DNA of 64,000 bases, from positions 3,699,147-3,763,146 of the forward strand of contig OX442429.1 in the NCBI GenBank assembly GCA_949361645.1, written 5' to 3'. This document shows, piece after piece, positions 21,310 to 31,749 of the stretch (position 1 is the first letter of the stretch; the number at the start of each line of letters is the position of its first letter). The position numbers were made by a program, and so were the translations under genes. The DNA is from Spongilla lacustris (lineage: Eukaryota > Porifera > Demospongiae > Spongillida > Spongillidae). Under the pieces are notes generated by a model. That model searched no databases, was not told the DNA's origin, and saw only the letters and a list, made by a program, of their open reading frames with translations.

Positions 21310-21674
21310 AGCATATCTCCTTAGTCACTACGTAGCGCTTCAGCGAGGTTAGCTCTTGCCCAATCCAGATGCTTCACCTTGTTTGCATCACGAATCATCT
21401 GGCAATAAGCGCTACCTCGCCTTTCGAAAGAAGTAGTCATGTGGAGACCGGACGTCTCATGTGGTCATTGACTATCGCCATGATTTCTGCGGTAACTGCA
21501 TCCTGTCGCTTGGTACCGCTTAATGAATTTGTGGATTCCACCTCTTTTGTCACCATCAGTCCTTAGAAACGAATCCGCAGCTTCTTGTAACGCTAGGGAT
21601 GCACCCAGGTTTATAGGTAGCAGCACATGTACATAAGCGGCATCAGGCGTTATTATTATATTAAACACAGGCAT
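21310..21674 (-). pseudogene. Tc1-like transposase N-terminal remnant
   Basis: The frame 21674-21465 contains GIHKFIKRYQATGC, matching the helix-turn-helix segment of Tc1 transposases (YKFLKRYQATGSI type). A second frame to about 21320 gives RGSAYCQMIRDANKVKHLDWARANL, the segment just before the first catalytic Asp. No catalytic motif follows, so it is truncated. Confidence 0.7.
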
Positions 21675-21904
21675 TGTACGGCACGCCTATTGCCATGTAC
21701 ATGTACGTTACGTTTATGGTTTTACCATACTACAGCCACGGCGTAAATAATTACCAGGGTTCGTACGCGGTTTGGAATTTATGAAAATGTCTTTAAAATG
21801 ACTGTACCCATTTCCAGACCTGGAAAAGGTATTGAAATCGAACAAAAATATGAAAAAGTTTGGAAAATCACGTTGGCGTATAAGCTATGCACTAGCGCTG
21901 TGAT

Positions 21905-21966
21905 TAGTTGGGCGTAGCCCGACCTTCCGCCAATACGCGAAGGTCGGCCTACACCCAACTTACTAC
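21905..21966. mobile_element. 62-bp hAT-type mini-MITE inside the hAT element
   Basis: A near-palindrome TAGTTGGGCGTAGCCCGACC...GGTCGGCCTACACCCAACTTACTAC is flanked by a perfect 8-bp duplication GCTGTGAT (21897-21904, 21967-21974). A related hairpin lies at about 27110-27165. Confidence 0.85.
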
Positions 21967-22055
21967 GCTGTGATATAAAAATCTTCCTGAAACCTTATGA
22001 GTTAAGTAGGAAGTGCTTCGTGCACTTGCGTAGATCTATTGAGTGATTGACGGCG

Positions 22056-24557
22056 ATGGGTAAGTGTGTATTCTTTATGGGTTGGATACAAAAGGAAGAG
22101 TATAAAAACTGGATAGCAGCGGATCGAACGAGCAAGAGCAAAGCGCGCTGTAGGATTTGTAACAAATCATTCGATGTCGCTAGCATGGGTGAAGCTGCTC
22201 TGCAAAGCCACATGAAGGGCAAGAAGCACACGCACCTGATGGGTCTTAAGCCCAAAGAAAACCTTGTTTCTTTCTTGGCTGCACCAGAACTACCAAGTGA
22301 AGTACATGTAGAAAGGTCTTCCAGTGATCAAAGGTAAGCACGCTGTGCGCATGCTATTACGCGGGCGTTATTTGTTTCGGATAGGATGCCCGCTAATTAT
22401 TGATATGGTCTATACGCGTGAGCGTTGTGGAATAGTTTTTGGCTTTATAATAGCGTTTTTCTGTAGATCACCTTTGGCAGCAGTACCTTCCATGGACTCT
22501 GTCTGTACGGGAAATGCTGTACTGACTGCTGAAATCTACTGGGCACTGACTGTTGTTGAAAAGCACTACTCATTCAAAAGTTCCGAGGATAGTAGCACAC
22601 TCTTTACAAAGATGTTTCCCGATAGTTGTATTGCATCAAAATTTGCTTGTGGGGAAAAGAAGTGCTCCTATCTTACTACATTTGGAATTGCTCCATATGT
22701 GCAGGAGTTGCTGTCCACTAAGTTAAAATCAGCTGGTAGTTATGTTCTGCTTTTTGATGAAAGCTTGAACAATCACATGCAAATGAAACAACTAGACCTC
22801 CACATTCGCATGTGGGAAGATGATCAAGTAGCCACACATTATTTCACTTCAAGGTTTCTTGGTCATGCTACAGCTGAGCACCTTTTTGAAGAACTCCAGT
22901 CATGCTGTATTGAAGTTGGAAAACAAGGTATTGTGCAGCTTTCTATGGATGGCCCAAATGTGAACTGGGCCACGTATGAATTACTTAATACTGACCTTCA
23001 AACTGAAGTTGGCAGAGCCCCGCTGAATATTGGGAGCTGTGGATTGCATGTTTTGCATAATGCTTTCCGGTTGGGTTTTTCACAGTCTGGCTGGGAAATA
23101 GAGCATTCTCTATCTTCACTGTATTGGCTCTTTAAGGATTCACCAGCAAGACGAGAAGATTTTATACATGTGAATGCATCAGCATGTGAAGTCTTTCCAA
23201 AGAAGTTTTGCTCACATAGATGGGTAGAGAATGTGCCTGTTGTGGAAAGAGCTCTGGAAGTCTGGCCACATGTAGCAAATTATGTTAAAGCTGTAAAATC
23301 AGGAAAGCTACCAAATCCTCGCATCAAGTCTTTTGATGTAGTAGCAAGTTGCTGTGATGACCCTCTTTTCATTGTAAAGGCTAATATATTTCTTTCTATA
23401 GCTCTGGAGATTACTCCTTTTCTTACAAAGTACCAGACTGATCTTCCAATGGTTCCATTTCTTAGTAAAGACCTGCATGATACTCTGGTTGGACTTCTTG
23501 ATCGATTTATAAAGGATGATGTTATGGAGCAGGCTAAGCTCTCTGCAATTAAGATGATAAAAGTTTTAGGGAATGATGTATCGAATACATCCCTTCATAA
23601 AGATACCTCAAAGGTCAACATAGGATTTGTGTCTGAAAAGTTATTGCATGAACTGAAGGGAACAAGGAAGATATCTGACAAGGATGTATTTAGCGTGAAG
23701 TCAGATACTAGAAAAGTTCTTGTGTTTCTTGTTAATAAGTTGTTGGAGAAGTCTCCAATTAGGTATGGTCTTGTTAGAAACCTTGAATGGTTAAACCCTA
23801 GAGCTTTGTGTACTAACCAGCCTAAGTGTGTGCAACAGCTTACACGAGCATTGCAAATCCTTGTTGACATGCACCATGTTACAGCTGGGCAGTGTGATCT
23901 TATTATTCGTCAGTACAAAGAATTTGCCACTGAAAATGCTGCTAATGAGAATTTCATGTCTTTCAAGGTTGGCACAGATAGACTTGATGTCCTTTTTTAT
24001 GGTACTTTGGGGAAAAACACACAGTGGGCTGAATTATGGAACCTATCAAAAAAGCTGCTGCTTCTTTCTCATGGCCAGGCTTCCGTGGAGAGGGGATTTT
24101 CAATCAACAAGGAAGTGTCCAAAACATGAGTGCCCAAACCCTTGTTGCACAAAGGGCAATTAAAGACTACTTGATTAGTGTTGGTGGTGCGACACATGTA
24201 CCTATGTCAAAGGAACTTCTGTTGAGTGCATCATCTGCCAGGCAACGTTATCAGAGGCATTTAGATGAGGAGAAAAAGCATCAAGATTCAGACAAACGAA
24301 GTACTAAGCGTAAAGCGATCCTTGACGAGATTGATGATCTGAAAGCAAAGAAGGCCAGAATGGAGTCTGGTATTGCAACTTTGACCAAATCTGCAGATGA
24401 GCTAGCGGAGCAGGCTGAAGGATCATCAAAGCCTATGGAGTTTATTACTCAGTTCAATGCTGTAAGAAGGTCTGTCAAAGAAAAACAGAATGAGGTTCTG
24501 TCACTTGATAGCAAACTCCAATCAAAGTTGAAAGACCTGGAAACTACACCGATCTAG
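22056..24557 (+). pseudogene. hAT transposase (zinc finger exon, catalytic region, dimerisation tail), one frameshift
   Basis: Exon 1 (22056-22333) encodes a BED-like finger (CRICNKSF...LQSHMKGKKH). A 133-bp intron, GTAAGC...TTTCTGTAG (22334-22466), splices in frame (SSDQR to SPLAAVPSMDS). Exon 2 carries the RNase-H-like region: VLLFDESLN, LSMDGPNVN and SCGLHVLHNAFRLG. It ends with the C-terminal block GQASVERGFSINKEVS, stops at 24127-24129, and resumes in another frame as VQNMSAQTLVAQRAIKDYL to the stop at 24557. A small deletion near 24115 explains the break. A Lys/Glu-rich coiled-coil tail closes the protein. Otherwise it is open over about 690 codons. Confidence 0.85.
22334..22466 (+). 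other. Intron of the hAT transposase
   Basis: Donor CAAAG/GTAAGC and acceptor TTTTTCTGTAG/ATC; splicing restores one continuous frame between the finger and the catalytic region. Confidence 0.8.
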
Positions 24558-24759
24558 CTTAAAACACTGCTGTACTTAATTTAAGTAATCAATATTACTG
24601 TAAAATATATACTGTTATTATATCTCGTGTTTGAATGTGAGGTTTTGAAAACAATTATATCAGTCTTGAAATAGTCTTGAAATAGTTTGGAATTTCATAA
24701 TCTCAAACCTGTACGAACCCTGAATTACGTAAACTTTTTTATGACCGCTTCTGTAGCAT

Positions 24760-25500
24760 TAACTGATCCAAGCTTATAACCGTCAACTACTATGTGGAAG
24801 GAAAATGCCAGTAATTCCCTACATTTAATGTGGAATACCTGACACAGCTGCATCTGTATGGGCTGACACTATCTAACAGCTGTATTGGGAACTACTACAA
24901 TGCTTGGGTAATGGGGTACTGCAGATTGTTAATCTTCACTTCCTCAACAATTTCCTCTAAAATAAAATTGTGTTTATGCCAGAATGAATTTTTGACCTTA
25001 ATCACCTCTGCATTCAGCCACATTTGTGTTATCATTGACTCCTCTCCTTTAACGATGAATCCCAAAGAATCTCCATTCTTTGACTAAGAAACGATTCCAC
25101 GTGAGGTGGACTAAAGAAGAACTGAACTAAAGGATTTGCCTAGTGGAAGAGAAAAGATATGCGGAATCACATTCCTGATATGGTGGAGGTATGCATAAAA
25201 GGGTAGTCATGGTGTGGTAAGGATGGGAGAGTATTCCTTAAATGTCATTGTCAAGCCATATAGTTTCCAAACTCAGCATTGTGTTAGACTTTTCAGCCTG
25301 ACTAAATCCAGGTCGCTCCATAAGATCTGCCCTAATCTCAAAAAACCTATTGTGAGGATCCAGAAGTACTAATCAGACTTGCCATTGCATGCTATTATGA
25401 GTCGAGACACATTGGCAAAAATATCAACTAGTTGAACAGGGCTACAACGTATGATGCATTAACAGCGGGGTACCAACGAATGTATAATACAGGCACTGAG
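24760..25500. other. No recognisable gene
   Basis: Only short frames. This could be degenerate downstream sequence of the gag remnant at 25501-26050 (minus sense), but I see no protease or RT motif. Confidence 0.4.
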
Positions 25501-26050
25501 CATCACTTCAAAATTTATGAGAGGCGAATAAAAATCCATATATGCACAACTCCTTATATACACAGATTTCATGGTAGAGGGGCTCCAGATACTGCCCATT
25601 GACCCGCAATGACTTTAATTTCAATTTTTGGGGGATTCCAAAAGTGGTCCAGCAGATACCAGACTTGCCGGACCTATTCCTACGGCCCTGCTGATTTACA
25701 GCTAGAAGAACTGTACTAGTAACATCTTTTGCTTCCACCACACTGCTGATGGTCTTCGCGTCGATGTGCGCCTTCATTTCCAGTTTGAGTTCACACCTTC
25801 ATCCACTGGTTTCGGATGCTTTTGCCTTACGCTGAACGCCACCTGGCCATTTTTGATTTGCGAGACAAAGTGGTTCAGTGCCAATTGTTCTTTTGCTTTA
25901 TCCTCTAAATCTGAATACGCTTTGTCCACCAACGTTCTCTGTCTGCAAAATATACCCAGCCCTCTTCCTTCTTCCTTTTCGTTATCTGATATTCAGCTTG
26001 ATACCGCTCTTTCCTGCATGACAGCTTTTATCTCTCCTGCAAGACCTTTT
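25501..26050 (-). pseudogene. Gypsy F: gag C-terminal remnant
   Basis: On the minus strand AYSDLEDKAKEQLALNHFVSQI and FSVRQKHPKPVDEG match the Gag block AVEHFVDAL...IRQSRPKTLDEAV known from SCAN-type gypsy elements. A frame break follows, then KAHIDAKTISSVVEAKDV. No zinc knuckle survives. Confidence 0.6.
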
Positions 26051-27370
26051 TAACGTTTGTATAGTACATGTATGCTTCTTAATGGATGTAATCTCTAAGT
26101 GTTTGCTGAGATTGCAAAGCTGCAGGCTATGTTCACCTGCTTTTGTGCTCTAAGTACTGACTGAAGAGTCATTGACAATATTGTACATTTTGTATTTGGA
26201 TTCAGGGGCTTCTGTCATGTTGCCATTATGATTCAGGGGTTTCTGGACCATTGTATAGATTGAATATGTTTATAAGTGTCATCCATATTTTTTAATGACA
26301 TCAAATGAGCGATTCCAAGAGACGCATGTTCACATGCACACTCAGGGTGGTTAAGGCAAGCTACACCATGGGTTGAGACCTATAAAACCTTATAAAATCA
26401 ATTGTTTCATGGCTAATTTTTCCTGATCATAATGATGGATGTTTGTATTTTATGTTTCTGATGTTCAACCAATCATTATGGATTACATTATAATATGTAT
26501 TGTCATGGCAACGAGTAAGCGCTTTGCGCGGTCAGTAATTAACAAATTCATATAAATTTGACTATAAAACCAAAATCTATATCATGAAAAGGGGTTTTTA
26601 GAAGATCAAATTTGCCCTATAGTAAAGGGCTAGAACACCTGCACCAGGTACTGCTAGGGCCAATTGTGCCTTGCACAAGTTGCGGGAGTTATACGCATAA
26701 AACAAGACTTAAAACGAAGAAATTTGTATGTAGAACAATTTTGTGAACATTTTCCAAATAGCCAGATTATTCAAGCCCTTTGGCCTTAGTGAATAAACAT
26801 AGTCTATGGACCGTATTACTGTACGTATTAATAATAATGTGCAAGATAAACAATGTCACGACCTTGAAAAATGTGCAAACGTAATTATATAGCACATTGT
26901 GACTCCGCATGCGGCCAAAAATAATTTCGTATGACGTAACAGCTCGCAACAACCAATGAAACTACGTCGCGCCAATTCGGACAGATGCTCAGTCCGCGTT
27001 TGTGTATTTGTTCCAGCAGCGTTTCAGACATTTGAGGATGTACGGTACGGCATGTCTTCTACACGCCTGGTCCGCAAAATCATAACATATATATAGTGCC
27101 GGTGTTTCGCTGGGGGTGGCCCGACTTTCGGACCAAACACGAAGGTCAGGCCATGCCCAATTGATTTCACCCCAGACCCGCCCCTAGCTAAGATTCATAC
27201 ACGTATGTAGGGCTTCTCTGACATCAACCACACAACATATCGGCATGCGCAAATAATGAATTTTAATACAGCAATGTGTACAGGAGCTTGTTGTCTCAGT
27301 GGTGGAGAGTTCAATCTAAGATGGAGAGGAGTTCAGACTAAATTAGCAATTGAAAATGACATGGTCTATA
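26051..27370. other. Intergenic, no gene seen
   Basis: AT-rich sequence with duplicated short phrases (GATTCAGGGGCTTCTG / GATTCAGGGGTTTCTG near 26200-26240). A hairpin related to the hAT mini-MITE sits at about 27110-27165 (GGGGGTGGCCCGACTTTCG...CGAAGGTCAGGCCATGCCC). Confidence 0.45.
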
Positions 27371-27398
27371 CATTGAATAATAAGTTTGCCTTCTTCCA

Positions 27399-27417
27399 CA
27401 CACACACACACACACAC
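27399..27417. repeat. (CA)n microsatellite
   Basis: Nineteen-base alternating CA run flanking the larger G-rich minisatellite. Confidence 0.9.
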
Positions 27418-27559
27418 CTAGGTGCTTATAAAACCACTCCCATGTATACAATTATACCATTACATCTATGCACACATACCCTCCCACATACACACTCCTC
27501 ACTGGTACCATTGCACCACCTCCACTTCCACATAGGACGGAAGGAATAACTTTCATTCT

Positions 27560-28340
27560 GTTTGGGTGTGAAGGAGTGTGTGTAGGGTGTGAGGGAGTGT
27601 GTGTATAGAGGGTGTGTGTAGAGTGGGTGTGAGGGAGTGTGTGTAGAGTGGATGTGAGGGAGTGTGCATAAAGTGGGTGGGTGAGGGAGGGTGTGTAGAG
27701 TGGGTGTGAGGGAGGGTGTGTAGAGTGGGTGTGAGGGAGTGTGTAGAGTGGATGTGAGGGAGTGTGTATAGAGTGGGTGGGTGTGAGGGAGTGTGTAGAG
27801 TGGGTGTGAGTGTGTGTAGAGTGGGTTTGAGTGTGTGTAGAGTGGATGTGAGGGAGTGTGCATAGAGTGGGTGGGTGTGAGGGAATGTGTGTAGAGTGGG
27901 TGGGTGTGAGGGAGTGTGTGTAGAGTGGGCGGGTGTGAAGGAGTGTGTTGAGTGGGTGTGAGGGAGTGTGGGTAGAGTGGGTGTGAGGGAGTGTGGGTAG
28001 AGTGGGTGAGTTTGAGGGAGTGTGTGTAGAGTGGGTGTGAGGGAGTGTGGGTTTGAGGGAGTGTGTGTAGAGTGGGTGGGTGTGAGGGAGTGTGTGTAGA
28101 GTGGGTGGGTGTGAGGGAGTGTGTGTAGAGTGGGTGGGTGTGAGGGAGTGTGTGTGAGGGAGTGTGTGTAGAGTGGGTGGGTGTGAGGGAGTGTGTGTAG
28201 AGTGGGTGGGTGTGAGGGAGTGTGTGTAGAGTGGGTGGGTGTGAGGGAGTGTGTGTAGAGTGGGTGGGTGTGAGGGAGTGTGCATATACTGGGGGTGTGA
28301 GTGAGTGTGAGTAGAGTGGGTGGATGTGCAGAATGGGTGC
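27560..28340. repeat. G-rich minisatellite, units of about 24-29 bp
   Basis: About 30 degenerate units of GTGTGTAGAGTGGGTGGGTGTGAGGGAGT and shorter variants. All frames stay open on the minus strand because the unit lacks stops; the resulting Thr/His/Pro proteins are not credible genes. G-rich on the plus strand. Confidence 0.95.
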
Positions 28341-28986
28341 ATCTACAACAAGGGAGTATGTGTATGTACAGGTGTGTGACAGTGTAGGATTTCACAGGTA
28401 CCATCACACCACTCCCATCTGTGTTACATTGTAGTGCTGTATATGTATGTGTGGTGTTTAAATATATGCATAGGGTGTAGTGTCCATGGCACAAGCATGC
28501 GCATAAAATGTCACACACACACACAAACACACACAAACAATGCACAATAAATGTACAGTGCAAGAAACCATGATTACACACTCACACCATGTACTGCAAC
28601 ACATAGCATGGGTGTGATGTATGCTTGGAGCTTTGAGTTGTCCATTGTGTTGTAAGTGATGTTCTGTGTGCTGTTGTGTTCTACAGGGCTGTGGGTTTGG
28701 GTGTAGTATTTACTGATGGAGTGGTATACATGTAGTGGTACCAGTTGCATGTGGGAGGGTGTGTTTATGTGGGAGTTGGGAGTGATGCTTTGGTTACATC
28801 GTGGTAGTTCTAAGAAACTTCGTTCAATTGTATACATGCATAATTTATAAAACGCACAATATAGCGGCACCGGGCTACGCCCAACATATATAAATACACA
28901 TGTACTTACCAGCAGCATTCAGATACCACTTGCTCCATTATGAACAGCGCGGCAAAGCCAGATGAGAGATGTAGTGATCGAAACAA
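28341..28986. other. No gene seen
   Basis: CA/TG-rich sequence with scattered ACACAC runs (28508-28550) and a GGTACCATCACACC phrase echoing the left flank of the minisatellite (GGTACCATTGCACC), suggesting older duplication. Confidence 0.4.
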
Positions 28987-29064
28987 CCGAACCGTGACCC
29001 AGCCAGCGGAGCCGTTAGTTGTATTAATACAACTAACGGCTCCGCTGGCTGGGTCACGGTTCGG
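28987..29064. repeat. Perfect 78-bp palindrome
   Basis: Arms of 39 bp meet without a spacer at GTATT/AATAC (29025/29026). The outer end begins CCGAACCGTGACCCAGCC. No mismatch in either arm. Confidence 0.95.
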
Positions 29065-29218
29065 GTGGAGTGGACGCTGTTTTCGGATCGGAATTCCTCC
29101 AATTCACCAATACAATCGAGAGTTCGAGGACAGAGTCAGCTAGCTACATGTATGAATAAGTAACCTTACATTTTCAAATAATGCGCACACGCGGTGGGCG
29201 CTATCGTTACTTAGCTAC

Positions 29219-29264
29219 TTGGCGCCGCGCGAGCGACATGTTGGCGCCGCGCGAGCGACATGTT
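29219..29264. repeat. 22-bp direct repeat, two tandem copies
   Basis: TTGGCGCCGCGCGAGCGACATG occurs twice back to back; GC-rich with GGCGCC and CGCGCG cores. Confidence 0.95.
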
Positions 29265-29532
29265 GTTTACATGATGTCAACATATATTGCTGGTGTAGCT
29301 TCCCTTAACCACCCTGAGCATGGTTCAAGCTTAGGGACAAATTCTTTCTGTGATGAACCTGTGTTAATTTTATCAGCCTTACTGGGTCTATCACACCTGT
29401 TTTGTCTATTGCATTACATCTACATGCTGGTCAAAATGAGAAGAATCTGTTGGCTTTACAGCAGTTATTGCTGGGCTGCAATAATTACAGACTGCTTAGG
29501 TGTACATTCAATCACACCTGCAGGTTTTTCTG

Positions 29533-29865
29533 TCATTTGTGACACTTCTGGTTTACATCGGCACAACAAACGGGATCTGATAGCCGTGCTGTGCTGCAAT
29601 CACTGGTCGAAGTACTATGCATAAGCATGCCATTAGACCATTCAGGATTGAAGTGTTCATCATTCACTTTGTCAACAATAACAGGCATTTCTATTTCACT
29701 TGCCTTGTCTATATCAACGTTCGGAGCCATTAATGGACCTGCTTCACTGGTTGAAGCCGTTGGACTACTGGAGCTACAAATGTATGAAATGACCAGTTTA
29801 CCTATAGCAGCTACATTATCATGCAAAGACTGCAAGAACTTTTCTTGTTCATCAATTCTGGCCAA
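29533..29865 (-). CDS. Hypothetical short ORF (110 codons)
   Basis: Begins MARIDEQEKFLQSLHDNVAAIG, a possible short coiled coil, followed by a Ser/Thr-rich and acidic region. No family recognised. It could be an exon or chance. Confidence 0.3.
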   Translation of the reverse strand: MARIDEQEKFLQSLHDNVAAIGKLVISYICSSSSPTASTSEAGPLMAPNVDIDKASEIEMPVIVDKVNDEHFNPEWSNGMLMHSTSTSDCSTARLSDPVCCADVNQKCHK

Positions 29866-30390
29866 AATATTCCACCCCCAGACTTTTTTTTACAAATTCA
29901 TATTCAAGTCTGCAGATACTACATGTATTGTGAATATCTCAGTACTTATGGTTTAGCATAAACCATTCAATGGTAAATTAAGTCTAATGTACTAAGACAT
30001 ACTATCCATATGGATCTAGATTTACTAACTAGTAATGGTTTAATCATTAAAAGTCGTTATTATGATTTTAATGATTCTACATGTATTGTGAATATCTCAT
30101 TGTAGAATTAACACTTATGATTTAACATGGTTTATCAAACCATTCAATGGTAAATTAAATCTATAGAATACACTCAGACATACTATCTATATGGACTAGA
30201 TTTACTAACTCGTAATGGTTTAACCATTAAAAGTCGTTATTATGATTTTTATACTACATGTATTGTGAATATCTCTGTAGAAATAACACTTGTGGTTTAT
30301 CATGGTTTATCATAAACCATTCAATGGTTAATTATATCTAATACACTAAGACATGCTATCCATATTTACTAACTAGTAATGGTTTAACTA

Positions 30391-30914
30391 CAGTGCCGTC
30401 CACCCACAAGTTCACTCTCGCGCGCGAGTGTATGCGAGTCGAGCGAGAGTCGCGCACGAGTCAATCAGCGAGTGTAATTAGCCCTCGATACGCGCGCTGT
30501 TGCGAGCGTCACTCAAATACCTATTTACGGCATACCTACAGATGTTACGTTAGTTTCAAGCTATTAATAGTATATATTTTTGTTCCAGCTGTTTTGCTTT
30601 GAGTTAAGGCGCGCGATTCATTATTGCACTCGATCGAGTCACGCGCGAGTCATTATTGCACTCGATCGAGTCACGCGCGAGTCATTATTGCACTCGATCG
30701 AGTCACGCGCGAGTCATTATTGCACTCGATCGAGTCACGCGCGAGTCATTATTGCACTCGATCGAGTCACGCGCGAGTCATTATTGCACTCGATCGAGTC
30801 ACGCGCGAGTCATTATTGCACTCGATCGAGTCACGCGCGAGTCATTATTGCACTCGATCGAGTCACGCGCGAGTCGAGCGCGCGCGAGTGTGAACTTGTG
30901 GGTGGACGGCACTG
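30391..30914. mobile_element. TA-flanked MITE, copy 2, with internal 32-bp expansion
   Basis: Ends CAGTGCCGTCCACCCACAAG and complement, TA at 30389-30390 and 30915-30916, same family as 4989-5278. The satellite on either side is continuous (GGTTTAAC/TA/TTAAAAGTC). It is 524 bp against 290 bp for copy 1, largely because of the repeat at 30619-30874. Confidence 0.9.
30619..30874. repeat. Eight perfect 32-bp tandem copies inside the MITE
   Basis: Unit starts at 30619 and repeats every 32 bp eight times without a visible mismatch. It contains the palindrome CTCGATCGAG and a CGCGCG core. The MITE at 4989 has the motif once. Confidence 0.95.
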
Positions 30915-31749
30915 TATTAAAAGTCATTATTTTTATTATTATTATTTTTTATTTTTTTATTTTTTTCGACTGTATTTTTATTTTAATAGGACATGATTTT
31001 TATGATAGTACATGTATTGTGAATATCTCAGTTTAGAAATAACACTTATGGTTTAACATGGTTTATTTAAACCATTCAATTGTAAATTAAATCTAATACA
31101 CTCAGACATACTATCCATATGGATCTAGATTTACTAACTAGTAATAGTTTAACTATTAAAAGTCGTTATAATAGTACACTTATGGTTTAACATGGTTTAT
31201 CATAAACCATTCAAGGGTAAATTAAATTTAATACACTCAGACATACTATCCATATAGATCTAGATTTATTAACTAGTAATGGTTTAATTATTAAAATTCA
31301 TTATTATGATTTTAATGATACTACATGTATTGTGAGTATCTCAGTGTGGAAATAACACTTACCGTTTAACATGCTTTATCATAAACCATTCAATTAAATC
31401 TAATACACTCAGACATACTATCCATATGGATCTAGATTTACAAACTAGTAATAAAAAGTCGTTATTATGATACTACATGTATTGTGAATATCTCATTGTA
31501 GAAATAACACTTATGGTTAAAAATGGTTTATCATAAACCATTCAATGGTAAATTAAATCTAATCCACTCAGACATGCTATCCATATTTCCTAACTAGTAA
31601 TGGTTTAACATGGTTTATCATAAACCATTCAAGGGTAAATTGAATTTAATACACTCAGACATACTATCCATATAGATCTAGATTTATTAACAATTAATGG
31701 TTTAATTATTAATATTTGTTATTATGATTTTAATGATGCTACATGTATT

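Larger units (their letters stand above)
21755..24722 (+). mobile_element. hAT transposon, nearly intact
   Basis: Ends CAGGGTTCGTAC (21755) and its complement (to 24722) are classic hAT tips. The flanks share AATTAC (21749-21754, 24723-24728), six of the expected eight duplicated bases. It contains one spliced transposase gene on the plus strand. It interrupts the Tc1 relic's TIR. Confidence 0.88.
21206..24755 (-). mobile_element. Tc1-type relic split by a hAT element
   Basis: The right terminus at 24753, next to TA 24754-24755, reads inward CAGAAGCGGTCATAAAA, like the end at 4687. Removing the hAT insertion (21755-24722) places this end about 110 bp from a minus-strand Tc1 transposase start at 21674. 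The left boundary is uncertain: a GGCTGTAGTACGGT / ACCATACTACAGCC pair at 21206 and 21737 suggests a smaller alternative unit. Confidence 0.5.
29905..31749. repeat. AT-rich satellite, array 1 (units about 160-190 bp)
   Basis: Degenerate units share TACTACATGTATTGTGAATATC, GGTTTATCATAAACC, ATCCATATGGATCTAGAT, TTACTAACTAGTAA and TTAAAAGTCGTTATTATGA. Many of these words are palindromic. The array is interrupted by the MITE at 30391-30914 and by the element starting at 31750. Confidence 0.93.

Noticed and set aside
27426..28581. Long minus-strand frames encoding Thr/His/Pro-rich proteins
   Set aside because: They are translations of the G-rich minisatellite; several frames are open at once and no non-repetitive domain is attached.
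30619..30874. CRISPR-like regular array
   Set aside because: Units are directly adjacent with no unique spacers, and the context is a eukaryotic MITE.
30580..31036. Frames of HSIESRASHYCTRSSHARVI-type repeats
   Set aside because: Product of the perfect 32-bp array in the MITE, open in all three frames.
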